Assembly: GCA_902800185.1 (NCBI GenBank)
Contig: CADCDK010000002.1
Coordinates: 113,651 to 177,650 of the forward strand
Origin: an uncultured Prevotellaceae bacterium
GTDB taxonomy: Bacteria; Bacteroidota; Bacteroidia; Bacteroidales; Bacteroidaceae
DNA: 64,000 nucleotides
Reading direction: 5' to 3'
Positions 44,206 through 54,158 of the stretch are shown here, piece by piece; the first letter of the stretch is position 1, and every line of letters starts with the position of its first letter. The notes below the pieces were generated by a model that was not told where the DNA came from, searched no databases, and was given only the letters and a program-made list of their open reading frames with translations. The translations under genes and the position numbers were made by a program.

Positions 44206-47200
44206 ATGAGAAAGATTGACGCATGGACAACCGCCTTCCTGTTGGCGATGAGTTCGGTCGCTGTGGCGCAGGAAGACTTGACGGCGCAGTATGTGGGAAA
44301 CGCTTCGTTTGAGAATGATCAAACGAGCTCGCTTCAGGCAGTGAATAATGGTTCTGATGGACTACGAGGTTATACACTCAACAGCCCAACGGGTTGGACG
44401 GTCAGTGGGACGGACGTGACGAAATTGTTAGTGACAGCCAACTGCTTTACTGACAACAACTTCGGAAAGGTGACGACTCTGGCCGACGGAGCACAGGCCT
44501 ATTATCTGAGAATGGGCTGGTCAACGGGTTCAACCACGTTGAAGCAGACACTCACCAGCCTGCCGAAGGGTCAATACAAGCTGACTGCCGATGTACGCAC
44601 GGCGTACGCCAACTCTGCAGCATCTTCGTTTGAGCTGTTTGCAGGAGCCGAGAAAACTTCTGTTGCTTTCATTCAGGGTAGCACCGGCTGCTTCACGACG
44701 GCACCATGGAAGACGGCCGAGGTTGTTTTCTCCCAGGCTGAGGCGGGTAATGTGCAGGTTGGTGTGAAGGTTGACTGGCTGTCGGGTGGTTCGTGCATCA
44801 TGATAGACAACGTGAGACTTTACCAGCTTCCTGACGACTATGTTGAACCAGAGGAACCCACCGAACAGGATGTGGAAAGTCCCACCGAAGGTATTATCAA
44901 TTCTATGTTTGTTGGCGAGCAGGACATGAAGGCCGACCTGTTGCAGATGTTGGCGAACTTTGCCACCTACCTGAAGAATGACTTTCAGGATTGCGCTGCC
45001 CCGAACAGTGTGGGTGAGGTCTGCGGTTGTTTCAAAGGCGAGAACACCATGGGAAACAACGAACAAGGCGTGCGTCCCAATGCCGACCTCTCTATGATCT
45101 GTGCTTTCTTGGTGAAGTATGCCAAGGGAAAGGTCACGCTACCCGATGGCGTAACCTGGAACGATTTGGAGACCATGGCGATGAAATCACTCGTTTTCGC
45201 TTATAGCACGCATAAGGCAAACAAGCTAAAAGTCTGTTCCGGCAACAATTATTGGGGTTCCACCTCCACCAGTGATGCCGTTTGGGAAAGCTCGCTTTGG
45301 GCGATGTCGGTGGCCTATTCCGCTTTCTTCCAATGGAATCAGCTCACGGCGGAACAGAAAGGCTATATCGAGAAGCTGCTGAAGGCCGAGTGCAACTATG
45401 AACTGGGACGATCAATACCGACGGGCTATGCCGGTGACACCAAGGCGGAGGAGAACGGTTGGGAGGCTGATATCCTTGCCGCCACGCTCGGACTGTTCCC
45501 CAACGACCAGCTTGCGTCTCATTGGTTCAAGCGCCTGCGTGAGTTTGCCATCAACAGCTATTCCCACAAGGATGATGCACAGAACCAGACGGTGATCGAT
45601 CCCGACTACGACCAGACCACCATTGCCCAGCTGTACAAGGGACAGAATCTCTATGATGACTACACCTTGCAGAACCATAATTACTTCCATACCTCTTATC
45701 AGAATGTGGTGATGCAGGAGTTGGGTGAGGCAGCCTTGGCGCTGAAGCTGTTCCAAACGGGGCTTTACGGTGAGGAAATCTGGAAGACCAACGCACTGAT
45801 GCACCATAACAAGGAGGTGCAGACGGAAGTGCTGAACTGGTTAGCTTTGGCCGACGGCGAGCTTGCCATGCCCAACGGCAACGACTGGAGTCTTTTCCTC
45901 TACGACCAGATAACGAGCTACACCACCAATGCCTGCTTCCTGCGCGATGCCGATGCGTTGATGTTAGAGAACATGGCATACAAGTATATCAAGGCACGCC
46001 AGAAGACCACCGACGACGGCTCTTGGCTGTTGCGTGCCGATGTGGGAGCCCGCCGCATGGGTGTTGAGGCTCATCGTGTGATGATGACGTGGCTCATGCA
46101 CGAAGTGCTTTCCACGGCCGATCTTGCCGCCACCGACTGGGCGGAGTTCCGTGATCGTCACAGCGAGGCCCGCAAGATTGAGACGCAGAACATCGTGCGA
46201 GCCTATACCCCCGACCGCTTCACCACCTTCTCTTGGTCTGACGGCTTGAAGAGCTACACGGGCTATATCGCTTCCGATTCGCCTGACAAAAACAAGATCA
46301 TTGTTCCTTTCCGCGCCAACAATACGGGTAACTTCCTCGGATGGTACACCGTTTCCGGCAAGGGAACCAATGCCACGCCCGTTGTCAATGGCATTTACGA
46401 CTTGAAGGGCAACGCATGGACCATGAACGGTGAACTGAATACCAATGATGCCACGCTGAACAATCGCTTTGCCATCTACTCCACGCCAAGCAATGCCGTG
46501 CTCTATCTCGACTATGTACGTGCCAATGCCAACGTGACCATTACCAAGGAGCAGGGCGGACTGATGGCCATTTCTACCGATGAGATGACCCGTACCAAGC
46601 GCACCTTATATTATAACGAGACAGACAAAAGTCCTTTTGGAAAGGAAATCGAGTCCATTCAGGTCAAGCACAAGCAGGGCGACGGCTCACAGTTGATGAA
46701 GCTGGAGACCAACTGGGTGAATATCGATAACGAGCTGGGCATCATTGCTCGTGCTGGGAAGCAGATGGCTTTCGGCGACCGAGCCAACAACAATTCCGTG
46801 ATGACCTCCAAGATTTATCCTGCCTACAATGATCAGAGCCGCACGGTTTCCGCCGGCGACATCGTTGGTCAGCGCATCTTCGCATACTATAGCAATGTTT
46901 CTGCCGCGATGACCAACGACCTCAATCCGTTTGTCATGGACTTGAAGGAACAGGTTCCCGAAGGGTGGGGAGCTGTGATGGCATACGATGTCGATGGCTC
47001 TTGTCATCTTTTCGCATCCAATTTCATGAGTGACCAGCGTTGCACGATTCACAGTATCTCGTCGAGCCTGGCTGGTGTACCCGTATTTGATGTTCCTGCA
47101 ACGATTACGGGGTCGGGAACTGAAGCAGTCTGGGAGCTGACAGCGGAAATCAACCATTCCATCGCTTCTTCCTCCAAATTCCGCATCATGGCTTACGGTG

Positions 47201-48294
47201 GTACTTTCAAGGCTGTCTTGGATGCCGACAACTCCCGTGTGATGTATCTCACGGCTGTGGAGACAAATGGTCAGGGTGTGCAAATGATTGGCTATGCCCT
47301 CAATCTGACTGGTACTGAAGGCGTCGGTTCGGGCGAGCTCCATCTCACTCAGGGACAAACGGTGAAGATTACCTATGAAAATGGCGCATTGCATGTTGAA
47401 GAGGTGGAAAGCATTCCCGAGGAGCAGACAGAGGACCCTACGGCAGGCTACGAGGACATCACCCCCTCGGTATTGGTAAACCCTAATTTCGAGGATGACG
47501 AGACCTACGGCAAGGCAGATGGTAACGTCACCCTCGGTTCCGTTGTTTATAATCCCTGTTATGTGAACACCGTGAGTGCTGTCAATGCCAACTGGCCCAA
47601 TGTTCTTCCCGTACAAGGGTGGACGGCAGCCAATGGCTTGACTTCGGGCTCCAAATTCTGTCGCATGTATTCCATGCCTTACTCGCTCTCGATGTATTGT
47701 GTGAGTCCTTCCAACGTGGGAAACTATGCTGCCCAGACAGGTAGGATGGTTTCCGATGAGGGAGTAGGGGAGCGCACGCTGACCGTGCTCAACTCCTGGG
47801 ATAAAGGCTCGAATGCCATTACACAGACCGTTTCCCTTCCAGCAGGTGAATATCGGTTGTTGCTGGACATGAAGTACGAGTGTCCCAACCAGACAGCCAA
47901 TGAGGGGCAGGTGGTTCGCACTTCGGGGGGAAATGTCAACACCTCATTAACGGGTGTGAAGATAGGAAACTCCACCGACTATCGTTATCCCTCCGAGCCT
48001 AACACGTGGCAGCCGATGATCTACGACTTCACGCTGGAGGAGACCAAGAATGTCACCCTTTCTTTGGGCTTTCAGACATCGCAGTCGCAGGGAGCAGCCA
48101 ACAACACGTTGCTGTATATCGACAACGTGCGAATCCTGAAAAAAGAAGTGACGGGCATTCATGCCGTCGGGCCATCAGAGCCCTTGCGATGGAACGATTC
48201 GGTTTACGACCTGCATGGACGCAGAATCGCGGAGTCATCCCATCTTCCCAAGGGCATTTACGTGTCAAAAGGAAAGAAGTTCGTGAAGAAATAA
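44206..48294 (+). CDS. Large secreted protein with helical toroid-like core, unknown family
   Basis: A 1362-residue protein from ATG 44206 (MRKIDAWTTAFLLAMSSVAV, signal ending AQ). Residues 24-215 are a jelly-roll carbohydrate-binding module (NASFEND...LPKGQYKLTADVRTAY). Residues about 225-690 are helical and rich in aromatic and acidic residues (GVRPNADLSMICAFLVKYAK, ENGWEADILAATLGLF, NHNYFHTSYQNVV, WLLRADVGARRMGVEAHRVM). This looks like an (alpha/alpha) toroid of the lyase or hydrolase kind. A beta-rich region (690-1060) and a second jelly roll (about 1085-1310, VNPNFEDDETYG) follow, then the tail VYDLHGRRI...GIYVSKGKKFVKK. The architecture resembles two-domain polysaccharide lyases, but I cannot assign a family. 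Confidence 0.8.
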   Translation: MRKIDAWTTAFLLAMSSVAVAQEDLTAQYVGNASFENDQTSSLQAVNNGSDGLRGYTLNSPTGWTVSGTDVTKLLVTANCFTDNNFGKVTTLADGAQAYYLRMGWSTGSTTLKQTLTSLPKGQYKLTADVRTAYANSAASSFELFAGAEKTSVAFIQGSTGCFTTAPWKTAEVVFSQAEAGNVQVGVKVDWLSGGSCIMIDNVRLYQLPDDYVEPEEPTEQDVESPTEGIINSMFVGEQDMKADLLQMLANFATYLKNDFQDCAAPNSVGEVCGCFKGENTMGNNEQGVRPNADLSMICAFLVKYAKGKVTLPDGVTWNDLETMAMKSLVFAYSTHKANKLKVCSGNNYWGSTSTSDAVWESSLWAMSVAYSAFFQWNQLTAEQKGYIEKLLKAECNYELGRSIPTGYAGDTKAEENGWEADILAATLGLFPNDQLASHWFKRLREFAINSYSHKDDAQNQTVIDPDYDQTTIAQLYKGQNLYDDYTLQNHNYFHTSYQNVVMQELGEAALALKLFQTGLYGEEIWKTNALMHHNKEVQTEVLNWLALADGELAMPNGNDWSLFLYDQITSYTTNACFLRDADALMLENMAYKYIKARQKTTDDGSWLLRADVGARRMGVEAHRVMMTWLMHEVLSTADLAATDWAEFRDRHSEARKIETQNIVRAYTPDRFTTFSWSDGLKSYTGYIASDSPDKNKIIVPFRANNTGNFLGWYTVSGKGTNATPVVNGIYDLKGNAWTMNGELNTNDATLNNRFAIYSTPSNAVLYLDYVRANANVTITKEQGGLMAISTDEMTRTKRTLYYNETDKSPFGKEIESIQVKHKQGDGSQLMKLETNWVNIDNELGIIARAGKQMAFGDRANNNSVMTSKIYPAYNDQSRTVSAGDIVGQRIFAYYSNVSAAMTNDLNPFVMDLKEQVPEGWGAVMAYDVDGSCHLFASNFMSDQRCTIHSISSSLAGVPVFDVPATITGSGTEAVWELTAEINHSIASSSKFRIMAYGGTFKAVLDADNSRVMYLTAVETNGQGVQMIGYALNLTGTEGVGSGELHLTQGQTVKITYENGALHVEEVESIPEEQTEDPTAGYEDITPSVLVNPNFEDDETYGKADGNVTLGSVVYNPCYVNTVSAVNANWPNVLPVQGWTAANGLTSGSKFCRMYSMPYSLSMYCVSPSNVGNYAAQTGRMVSDEGVGERTLTVLNSWDKGSNAITQTVSLPAGEYRLLLDMKYECPNQTANEGQVVRTSGGNVNTSLTGVKIGNSTDYRYPSEPNTWQPMIYDFTLEETKNVTLSLGFQTSQSQGAANNTLLYIDNVRILKKEVTGIHAVGPSEPLRWNDSVYDLHGRRIAESSHLPKGIYVSKGKKFVKK

Positions 48295-48347
48295 AACTAA
48301 TAACTGCATATACAGGTTGCCGGCATTTTGAAAAGGCCAACAAAAGA

Positions 48348-48377
48348 AAAACCTAAGCCTCGCGGGGCTTAGGTTTT
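48348..48377. terminator. Bidirectional terminator
   Basis: aaaacctaagcc / ggcttaggtttt, a 12-bp stem with a 6-base loop. It lies 54 bases after the plus-strand stop at 48294 and 38 bases beyond the minus-strand peptide gene stop, so it can serve both. Confidence 0.85.
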
Positions 48378-48414
48378 CTTTTTTCACTCAAACTGTATCA
48401 ACAGGTTGGCTGGG

Positions 48415-48525
48415 TCAGTTATACCAAATAGATGTGTCAGCGGTTGCGTAGTTCTCGTCCGCATCCATGTTATACATGTTGTCAAGGTCGAACTCTTCTT
48501 CGTACCATTCTTCTAAATTTTTCAT
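48415..48525 (-). CDS. Tiny acidic peptide gene (36 aa) with its own promoter
   Basis: ATG at 48525 opens a 36-codon frame ending TGA at 48415. The product starts MKNLEEWYEEEFDLDNMYNM and ends TADTSIWYN. It has about eleven acidic residues, several Trp/Tyr and one Lys. There is no signal peptide. A purine-rich AGAAAGGAA lies about 8 bases upstream, a consensus promoter lies at 48577-48607, and a hairpin terminator lies downstream. Promoter, leader, frame and terminator together make a complete small transcription unit. No homologue is known to me. It could be a small protein, a leader-type peptide or a modified-peptide precursor, although no modifying enzyme is nearby. Confidence 0.6.
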   Translation of the reverse strand: MKNLEEWYEEEFDLDNMYNMDADENYATADTSIWYN

Positions 48526-48576
48526 AGGTGTGTTCCTTTCTCCCGTAAGGGCTTTAGTTAAAAAATAGGTGCACTG

Positions 48577-48607
48577 CAAAAGTACGAAAAAGAAACAGAA
48601 ATCCCAA
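48577..48607 (-). promoter_or_regulatory. Promoter of the 36-aa peptide gene
   Basis: On the minus strand TTG (48605-48607), 20 bases, then TACTTTTG (48577-48584). The leader would be about 47 bases. Confidence 0.7.
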
Positions 48608-48689
48608 TAGATTTGTTGAAAAAAAACTTATTTTCGTCTTTTTTGTTATAAAAAATCTTATGTTTGCATAAAAATGCGAAGATAATAAC

Positions 48690-48697
48690 TAACTTTG
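48690..48697 (+). promoter_or_regulatory. -7 element for the CotH protein gene
   Basis: TAACTTTG, with a TTTG 23 bases upstream (48663-48666), slightly wide. It overlaps the first codon of the longest frame (48695) and so supports ATG 48755. Confidence 0.6.
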
Positions 48698-48754
48698 CAA
48701 CGAAAATTTAAATGTAATCGTTCAAAAGTTAAGCCAAAACTAAAAAATCAAAAT

Positions 48755-51700
48755 ATGAAGAGACTGGTTATCATGTTGCTTGCCCTTTGCTCCGTATGGA
48801 CGGCTGCAGAGCTTCAGGCACAAAAGAAGTGGATTGATGTGACCGACAACTACATCGTCAACCCCGATTTTGAGGATGGTAGAAACGGTTGGAGCATCGT
48901 GCGTTACTACAGTGGGAGTGGTTCGGTGACCAACCGTGCCGGTGTCATGGAGTGCTGGAACGATGCATTCCGCCTGGTTCAGACCATTGAGAATCTTCCG
49001 GCAGGCCAGTACCGCTTGTCTGCCAATGCTTTCTATCGCATTGCCAACAACGAAAATTCCTTTGCGGCTCACATGGAAGGAACGGAGGAGATAACAGCCT
49101 ATCTCTTTGCTGGCACTGAGAATGCGGTGGCCTTGCAGAGTCTGTTTTCCTCGGAAATGAACTATCAGAACGGATGCTGGTACACGTATTACAATGATAC
49201 TTACCATTTCTTTGCCAACACCATGGAGACTGCTGCTGTGGTATTCGAGAACGGTGGGCTACAGAACATGGTTTCATTCACCCACGAAGGGGGTAATCTC
49301 GAAATAGGTATCGTCAGTGAGGCATGGATCAGTGATTGCTGGTGCCTGTGGGACAATTTCAAGCTCGAGTCCTATCAGGAACAGACCTATGTCACCAGTG
49401 TGAGCCTGTCTCCCTCTTCCGAGACGATTACGGTTGGCAAGAAACTTCAGCTCACGGCAACTGTGCTTCCAGAGAATGCCAGTGTCAAGAAGGTGACGTG
49501 GTCTTCCAGCAATGAGAGTGTTGCCACGGTCGATGACAAAGGACTTGTCAAGGCGATAGCCCCGGGAACAGTCACCATTACGGCCCGTTCCACCGATGGC
49601 AGCAACCGTGCAGGGTATGCCACCATCAAGGTGGAGGAGAAGCAGCGTCCCGAAGGCGACTACACTTGGATTAACGTAACCGACAAATACATTGTCAACC
49701 CCGGCTTCGATAATAACTCTGACGATGGCTGGACCTATGGACCGGCCAAGAAGGTGGAAGACGAATGTATGGAATTCTGGAACGTCACCAGTAATGTCTA
49801 TCAGGACATCATCGATCTGCCTGCCGGCTGGTACCGTTTCTCTGTTCAGGGCTTCTATCGTGTAGGCGAGAATGCACAGGGCTTCCAGGACTATCGCAAT
49901 GGTACGGAGCAAATCACGGGTGTGTTCTACGCTGGCGACGAAGAGAAGGATCTGGTCAGCGTTTTCTCCGACCAAATGCCTGATGGGTGGACTTCGTCGA
50001 GTGGCTGCTATGTCACTTATGATTACGATTACGATAAGGGTGACTACGTGGATTATTATTTCCCCAACTCCATGGCGACGGCCAGCGAGTGTTTTGCTGC
50101 CGGCAAGTATTACAACGAGATGGAGTTTGAGCATGCCGGAGGCACCCTCCGCATCGGTATCCGCAACAGCAACGGAAAGAACAACTGCTGGTGCATCTTC
50201 GACAACTTCAAGCTGGAGGAATATGGCACGCTCGTTCCTGTCACCTCCGTCTCTGTCAGTCCGACGACTGCCAACCTGATCGTGGGTCAGCAGGTGCAGC
50301 TCTCTGCCACGGTGCTCCCGACGACCGCCAGTTATCAGAACGTTGCATGGAAGTCACTGAATGAAGCGGTGGCAACGGTCGATGAGAACGGTCTGGTGAC
50401 AGCGGTGAGTAGCGGTACGGCTTATATTCAGGCCAGTTCCGTTGACGGTTCTAACAAATATGCCCGTTGTAGGATTACGGTGACGCGCAGCCAGGCCACC
50501 TCCGAGTCGCTTGTGATCAATGAGGTGATGGCCTCCAATGTCGATCAGTTCATCAGCCCTGCCTACAACTTCGATGGTTGGGTGGAGTTCTACAATCCGA
50601 CGGATCAGGCCGTAGAAATCAGCAATTTGTATTTGAGCGATGACAACAGTAATCGCAAGAAGTGGCGCACCCCGTCCGACATGGGTGTTCTCCCTGGCAA
50701 GGGCTATCGTGTCATTTGGTTCGACAGCAACACGCTGAATGGCGACAATGCACCGTTCAAGCTGGATGTCGATGGTGGTACGCTCTTTGTGAGCAATGAG
50801 ACAGGTGTGCTCATCACCAGCGTCACCTATCCAGAGAGCAAGGAGCGTGTCAGCTATGCCCGCACGACCGATAATGGTGAAACGTGGGGAATGACCGATG
50901 AGCCTACGCCCGGTGCTTCCAATGCCACGTCGAAGTTTGCCCGTAACCAGCTCGGTGCTCCTGTGGTCGATGTGCCGTCTCAGATTTTCATGGGACAGCT
51001 GACCGTCAATGTGACCATCCCCGCAGGTACCACGTTGCGCTACACCACCGATGGCACCCTGCCCACAGCCGACAGCAACATCAGCACGACGGGACAGTTC
51101 ATCGTTACCGAGACCTCCAACTACCGTTTCCGTCTTTTCAGCGAGAACCTCTTGGCTTCCCCGGTAACATCGCGTTCCTACATCTTCCGCAACTACGACT
51201 ACTCACTGCCGTCTGTCGCCGTGGTCACCGACCCCGACTTCCTGTATGACGACATGATCGGTATCTATGTCGATGGTACCAATGGCCGACCCGGTAACGG
51301 ACAGAGCTCTGCAAAGAACTACAATATGGACTGGGATCGTCCGGTTAACTTCTCTTATCTCAATGCCGACGGACAGATGGAGTTCAATCAGGATGTCAAC
51401 ATGTCCATCTGTGGTGGTTGGAGCCGTTCCAACTATCCCCATTCCTTCAAGCTGAAGGGAAGCTCAGAGCTTGGTGGCGAAAAGAAGCTGCAGTATCCGT
51501 TCTTCTCTGCCAAGCCCTATATCCGCAACCGTACCCTCCAGATTCGTGGCGGTGGTAATGACAACAGTTCCCGTTTCAAGGATCCGGCCTTGCAGACCAT
51601 CATCCAGACCAGCGAGATCGATGTCGATGGACAGAGCTATCAGCCCGCCCACCTCTTCCTCAATGGCGAGTATATGGGTGTGATGAACGTGCGTGAGCCG

Positions 51701-53941
51701 AACAACAAGCATTTCGTCTTCGCCAACTTCGGATGGGATGACGATGAAATCGACCAATTTGAGCAGAGTCCCGACTCTGGCTACGTTCAGATGTGCGGTA
51801 CCCGCGAGTCTTTCGATCAGCTCGTTGCCCTCACCGCCGATGCCGCCAATGCCGAGACCTACGAGGAGATTCGCCAGCTGTTGGATGTCGATGAGTACAT
51901 CAATTACATGGCCATCGGCTTCTATCTGGGACGTGGCGACTGGATTCGCAACAACGTGAAAGGCTATCGCCATCAGGACAACGGTCGGTTCCGCTTTGTC
52001 AACTACGACCTCGACGGAGCCCCAGGCACGTTTGACTTCTCCACCTTCATGTCGTGGGAGTATAACTATAAGTACGACAAGCTCCTTCCCTCGGGCACCT
52101 ACATCTACCAGGACAACAAGCTTGTCACCCTCTTCAAGAACCTCCTGCAGAACACGAACTTCCGACAGCAGTTCATCGACACCTATTGTGTCGTGGGCGG
52201 TAGCGTCTTCGAGCCCGAGCGTTGCAACCAGATCATCGACTCGCTCGTTGCCAACGTGGCTCCTGCCATGCGGCTCACGAACATGTATCCCTCCAGTTCG
52301 TCCAGTCTGAAGAGTTCCCTCGGCAGCCAGCTCAGCGGTGCCATCAGCAGACTGCGCGGCTTCTCTACCTTCGGGCTCTCCAACGTTACTCCGCAGACCG
52401 TCGTGCTCAGCAGCGATGCTCCTGACGCAGCGCTCTATGTCAACGACGTGAAGGTAACGACCGGCTATTTCAATGGCCAGCTCTTCTCTCCCACGACGCT
52501 CCGTGCGGTGGCTCCTGCGGGCTACACGTTCCAGGGATGGCGCACCAACAATGGTTCTACGGCCACCCAGACCATCTTCGACAAGGGAGCTTCCTGGCGC
52601 TACTACGACAGCGGTTCGCTTGATGGAGCCAACTGGACGGCCGCTTCTTACAGCACCTCCAGCTGGTACTCGGGCAGTGCGCCTCTCGGCTATGGAAAGG
52701 ATGGCATCAGCACGACACTCAGCTATGGCACCAACTCTTCCCAGAAGCGTCCCACCTATTATTTCCGTCGCAACTTCGGGCTCAACAACGCTCCGACTGC
52801 TTCCGATGTGTTCTATTTCAACTATACCATCGACGACGGTTTCATCGTCTATGTCAATGGTACGGAGGCCGGACGCTACAACATGCCTTCGGGAACGGTG
52901 ACCTACGACTCCTATAGCACCACCTATGCGAACGGCAATCCCGATACGGGCACGATGGAGCTCCCTGCCAGCCTCTTCCATTCCGGCACCAATGTCATTG
53001 CCGTCGAGGTTCACAACAACAGTGCTTCGTCAACCGACATCCTCTTCGATGCCTCGCTGACCTTGAAGGGCGTTTCTGCCGGTAATGTCGATTACTACTC
53101 GACCGAGGCGGTGATTGACCTGCCCAAGGACAGCTACGTGTCGCTCACGGCATGCTATACGCCCATGACCGCTGCGGAGCGGAAGGAAGCTGGCATCAAC
53201 CCCGTGCGTATCAACGAGGTCAGTGGCAGCAACGACTCCTATATCAACGAATACTTCAAGAAGAACGACTGGGTAGAGCTCTATAACACCACCGATGACG
53301 AGATTGATGTTGAGGGAATGTATCTTTCTGACAACCTCTCCAACCTCACCAAGTATCAGATTTCCAAGGAGGGCACCTCTGTCGAGACGAAGATTCCCGC
53401 CCATGGTCATTTGATTATCTGGTGCGACAAGCTCACGACGACTCGTCAGGCGCTTCATGCTTCGTTCAAGATTGACGGCGACGGTGGAGCCGTGTTCCTG
53501 ACCGCAGCCGACAAGAGCTGGACAGACACGCTTGCTTACTCTGCCCACGACGCACGTACCACCATCGGCCGTTATCCCGACGGTGCTGCCGATGTCTATG
53601 CCATGAGCATGGCTACCATTGGCAAGCAGAACCTGCTCACCTCCTACGCCCAGCGTGAGGATGCGAAGGTGGTGGTGGGTCTGAGACCGGCAGTGCTCAT
53701 TGCAGCTACCAATGGTTTCCGCATCCGTTATGCGGGAGGTCGTCTGATCTTGAAGTCTGAAGAGGCCGACTACGCGCGTGTTGAGATCTACACCGCCAGT
53801 GGTCAGAGCATGATGGAAGGCACGGCCAGCATCCACGGTGGTGTCTCCTATGTCGATGTCTCCGCTCTTCCCTCGGGCTTCTACATTGCCCGTGCCGTTG
53901 ATGCCAATGGCAACCGAGTCGCCTGCAAGTTCATGAAGTAA
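48755..53941 (+). CDS. Giant secreted CotH-kinase/lamin-tail protein
   Basis: A 1728-residue protein from ATG 48755 (signal MKRLVIMLLALCSVWTAAEL, ending QA). Order of modules: a jelly roll (33-205, NPDFEDGRNGW); a BIG2 Ig-like domain (212-295); a second jelly roll (306-490); a second BIG2 (495-575); a lamin-tail domain (585-720, VINEVMASNVDQF, DGWVEFYNPTD); a chitobiase-C-like domain (733-810, LRYTTDGTLPTADS); a CotH kinase-like domain (816-1180, ending FRFVNYDLDGAPG); a jelly roll (1280-1440); a second lamin-tail domain (1482-1620, RINEVSGSNDSY). The end resembles a classical T9SS type A sorting domain (VEIYTASGQSM...LPSGFYIARAV). CotH proteins are atypical protein kinases; surface display is inferred. 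Confidence 0.87.
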   Translation: MKRLVIMLLALCSVWTAAELQAQKKWIDVTDNYIVNPDFEDGRNGWSIVRYYSGSGSVTNRAGVMECWNDAFRLVQTIENLPAGQYRLSANAFYRIANNENSFAAHMEGTEEITAYLFAGTENAVALQSLFSSEMNYQNGCWYTYYNDTYHFFANTMETAAVVFENGGLQNMVSFTHEGGNLEIGIVSEAWISDCWCLWDNFKLESYQEQTYVTSVSLSPSSETITVGKKLQLTATVLPENASVKKVTWSSSNESVATVDDKGLVKAIAPGTVTITARSTDGSNRAGYATIKVEEKQRPEGDYTWINVTDKYIVNPGFDNNSDDGWTYGPAKKVEDECMEFWNVTSNVYQDIIDLPAGWYRFSVQGFYRVGENAQGFQDYRNGTEQITGVFYAGDEEKDLVSVFSDQMPDGWTSSSGCYVTYDYDYDKGDYVDYYFPNSMATASECFAAGKYYNEMEFEHAGGTLRIGIRNSNGKNNCWCIFDNFKLEEYGTLVPVTSVSVSPTTANLIVGQQVQLSATVLPTTASYQNVAWKSLNEAVATVDENGLVTAVSSGTAYIQASSVDGSNKYARCRITVTRSQATSESLVINEVMASNVDQFISPAYNFDGWVEFYNPTDQAVEISNLYLSDDNSNRKKWRTPSDMGVLPGKGYRVIWFDSNTLNGDNAPFKLDVDGGTLFVSNETGVLITSVTYPESKERVSYARTTDNGETWGMTDEPTPGASNATSKFARNQLGAPVVDVPSQIFMGQLTVNVTIPAGTTLRYTTDGTLPTADSNISTTGQFIVTETSNYRFRLFSENLLASPVTSRSYIFRNYDYSLPSVAVVTDPDFLYDDMIGIYVDGTNGRPGNGQSSAKNYNMDWDRPVNFSYLNADGQMEFNQDVNMSICGGWSRSNYPHSFKLKGSSELGGEKKLQYPFFSAKPYIRNRTLQIRGGGNDNSSRFKDPALQTIIQTSEIDVDGQSYQPAHLFLNGEYMGVMNVREPNNKHFVFANFGWDDDEIDQFEQSPDSGYVQMCGTRESFDQLVALTADAANAETYEEIRQLLDVDEYINYMAIGFYLGRGDWIRNNVKGYRHQDNGRFRFVNYDLDGAPGTFDFSTFMSWEYNYKYDKLLPSGTYIYQDNKLVTLFKNLLQNTNFRQQFIDTYCVVGGSVFEPERCNQIIDSLVANVAPAMRLTNMYPSSSSSLKSSLGSQLSGAISRLRGFSTFGLSNVTPQTVVLSSDAPDAALYVNDVKVTTGYFNGQLFSPTTLRAVAPAGYTFQGWRTNNGSTATQTIFDKGASWRYYDSGSLDGANWTAASYSTSSWYSGSAPLGYGKDGISTTLSYGTNSSQKRPTYYFRRNFGLNNAPTASDVFYFNYTIDDGFIVYVNGTEAGRYNMPSGTVTYDSYSTTYANGNPDTGTMELPASLFHSGTNVIAVEVHNNSASSTDILFDASLTLKGVSAGNVDYYSTEAVIDLPKDSYVSLTACYTPMTAAERKEAGINPVRINEVSGSNDSYINEYFKKNDWVELYNTTDDEIDVEGMYLSDNLSNLTKYQISKEGTSVETKIPAHGHLIIWCDKLTTTRQALHASFKIDGDGGAVFLTAADKSWTDTLAYSAHDARTTIGRYPDGAADVYAMSMATIGKQNLLTSYAQREDAKVVVGLRPAVLIAATNGFRIRYAGGRLILKSEEADYARVEIYTASGQSMMEGTASIHGGVSYVDVSALPSGFYIARAVDANGNRVACKFMK

Positions 53942-53973
53942 CGGCAGGCATAACCACAAAAAAGACAAGGCTT

Positions 53974-54098
53974 CCACTAAGCGGTAGCCTTGTTTTCACT
54001 GCCTGGTAGCGTGAGTACCACTGAGTGGAATTCTCAGTACCAGCAAGTGTTGAAATCTTGGAACTGTCAGTACCAACCCACTTGGTACTGACAGTTTT
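53974..54098. repeat. Dispersed structured repeat, copy B
   Basis: It matches 15597-15720 over almost its whole length. It includes the hairpin cagtaccaa / ttggtactg (54068-54090) and, at its left end, caaggct / agccttg (53966-53992). It lies 33 bases after the stop of the CotH protein gene, where it probably ends transcription. Confidence 0.8.
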
Positions 54099-54129
54099 GT
54101 TTAATTCGTCCGTGTTGTTTGACAAAAAG

Positions 54130-54158
54130 AAAGGAAACAGGGGAATCCTGTTTCCTTT
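54130..54158. terminator. Bidirectional terminator between CotH and GH20 genes
   Basis: aaaggaaacagg / cctgtttccttt with a 5-base loop and T-run. On the minus strand it lies downstream of the GH20 stop. Confidence 0.8.

Noticed and set aside
51464-53014. 516-codon minus-strand frame
   Set aside because: It is antisense to the CotH-containing protein and rich in Gly/Arg/Val as expected for a mirror frame; it has no start context or domain.
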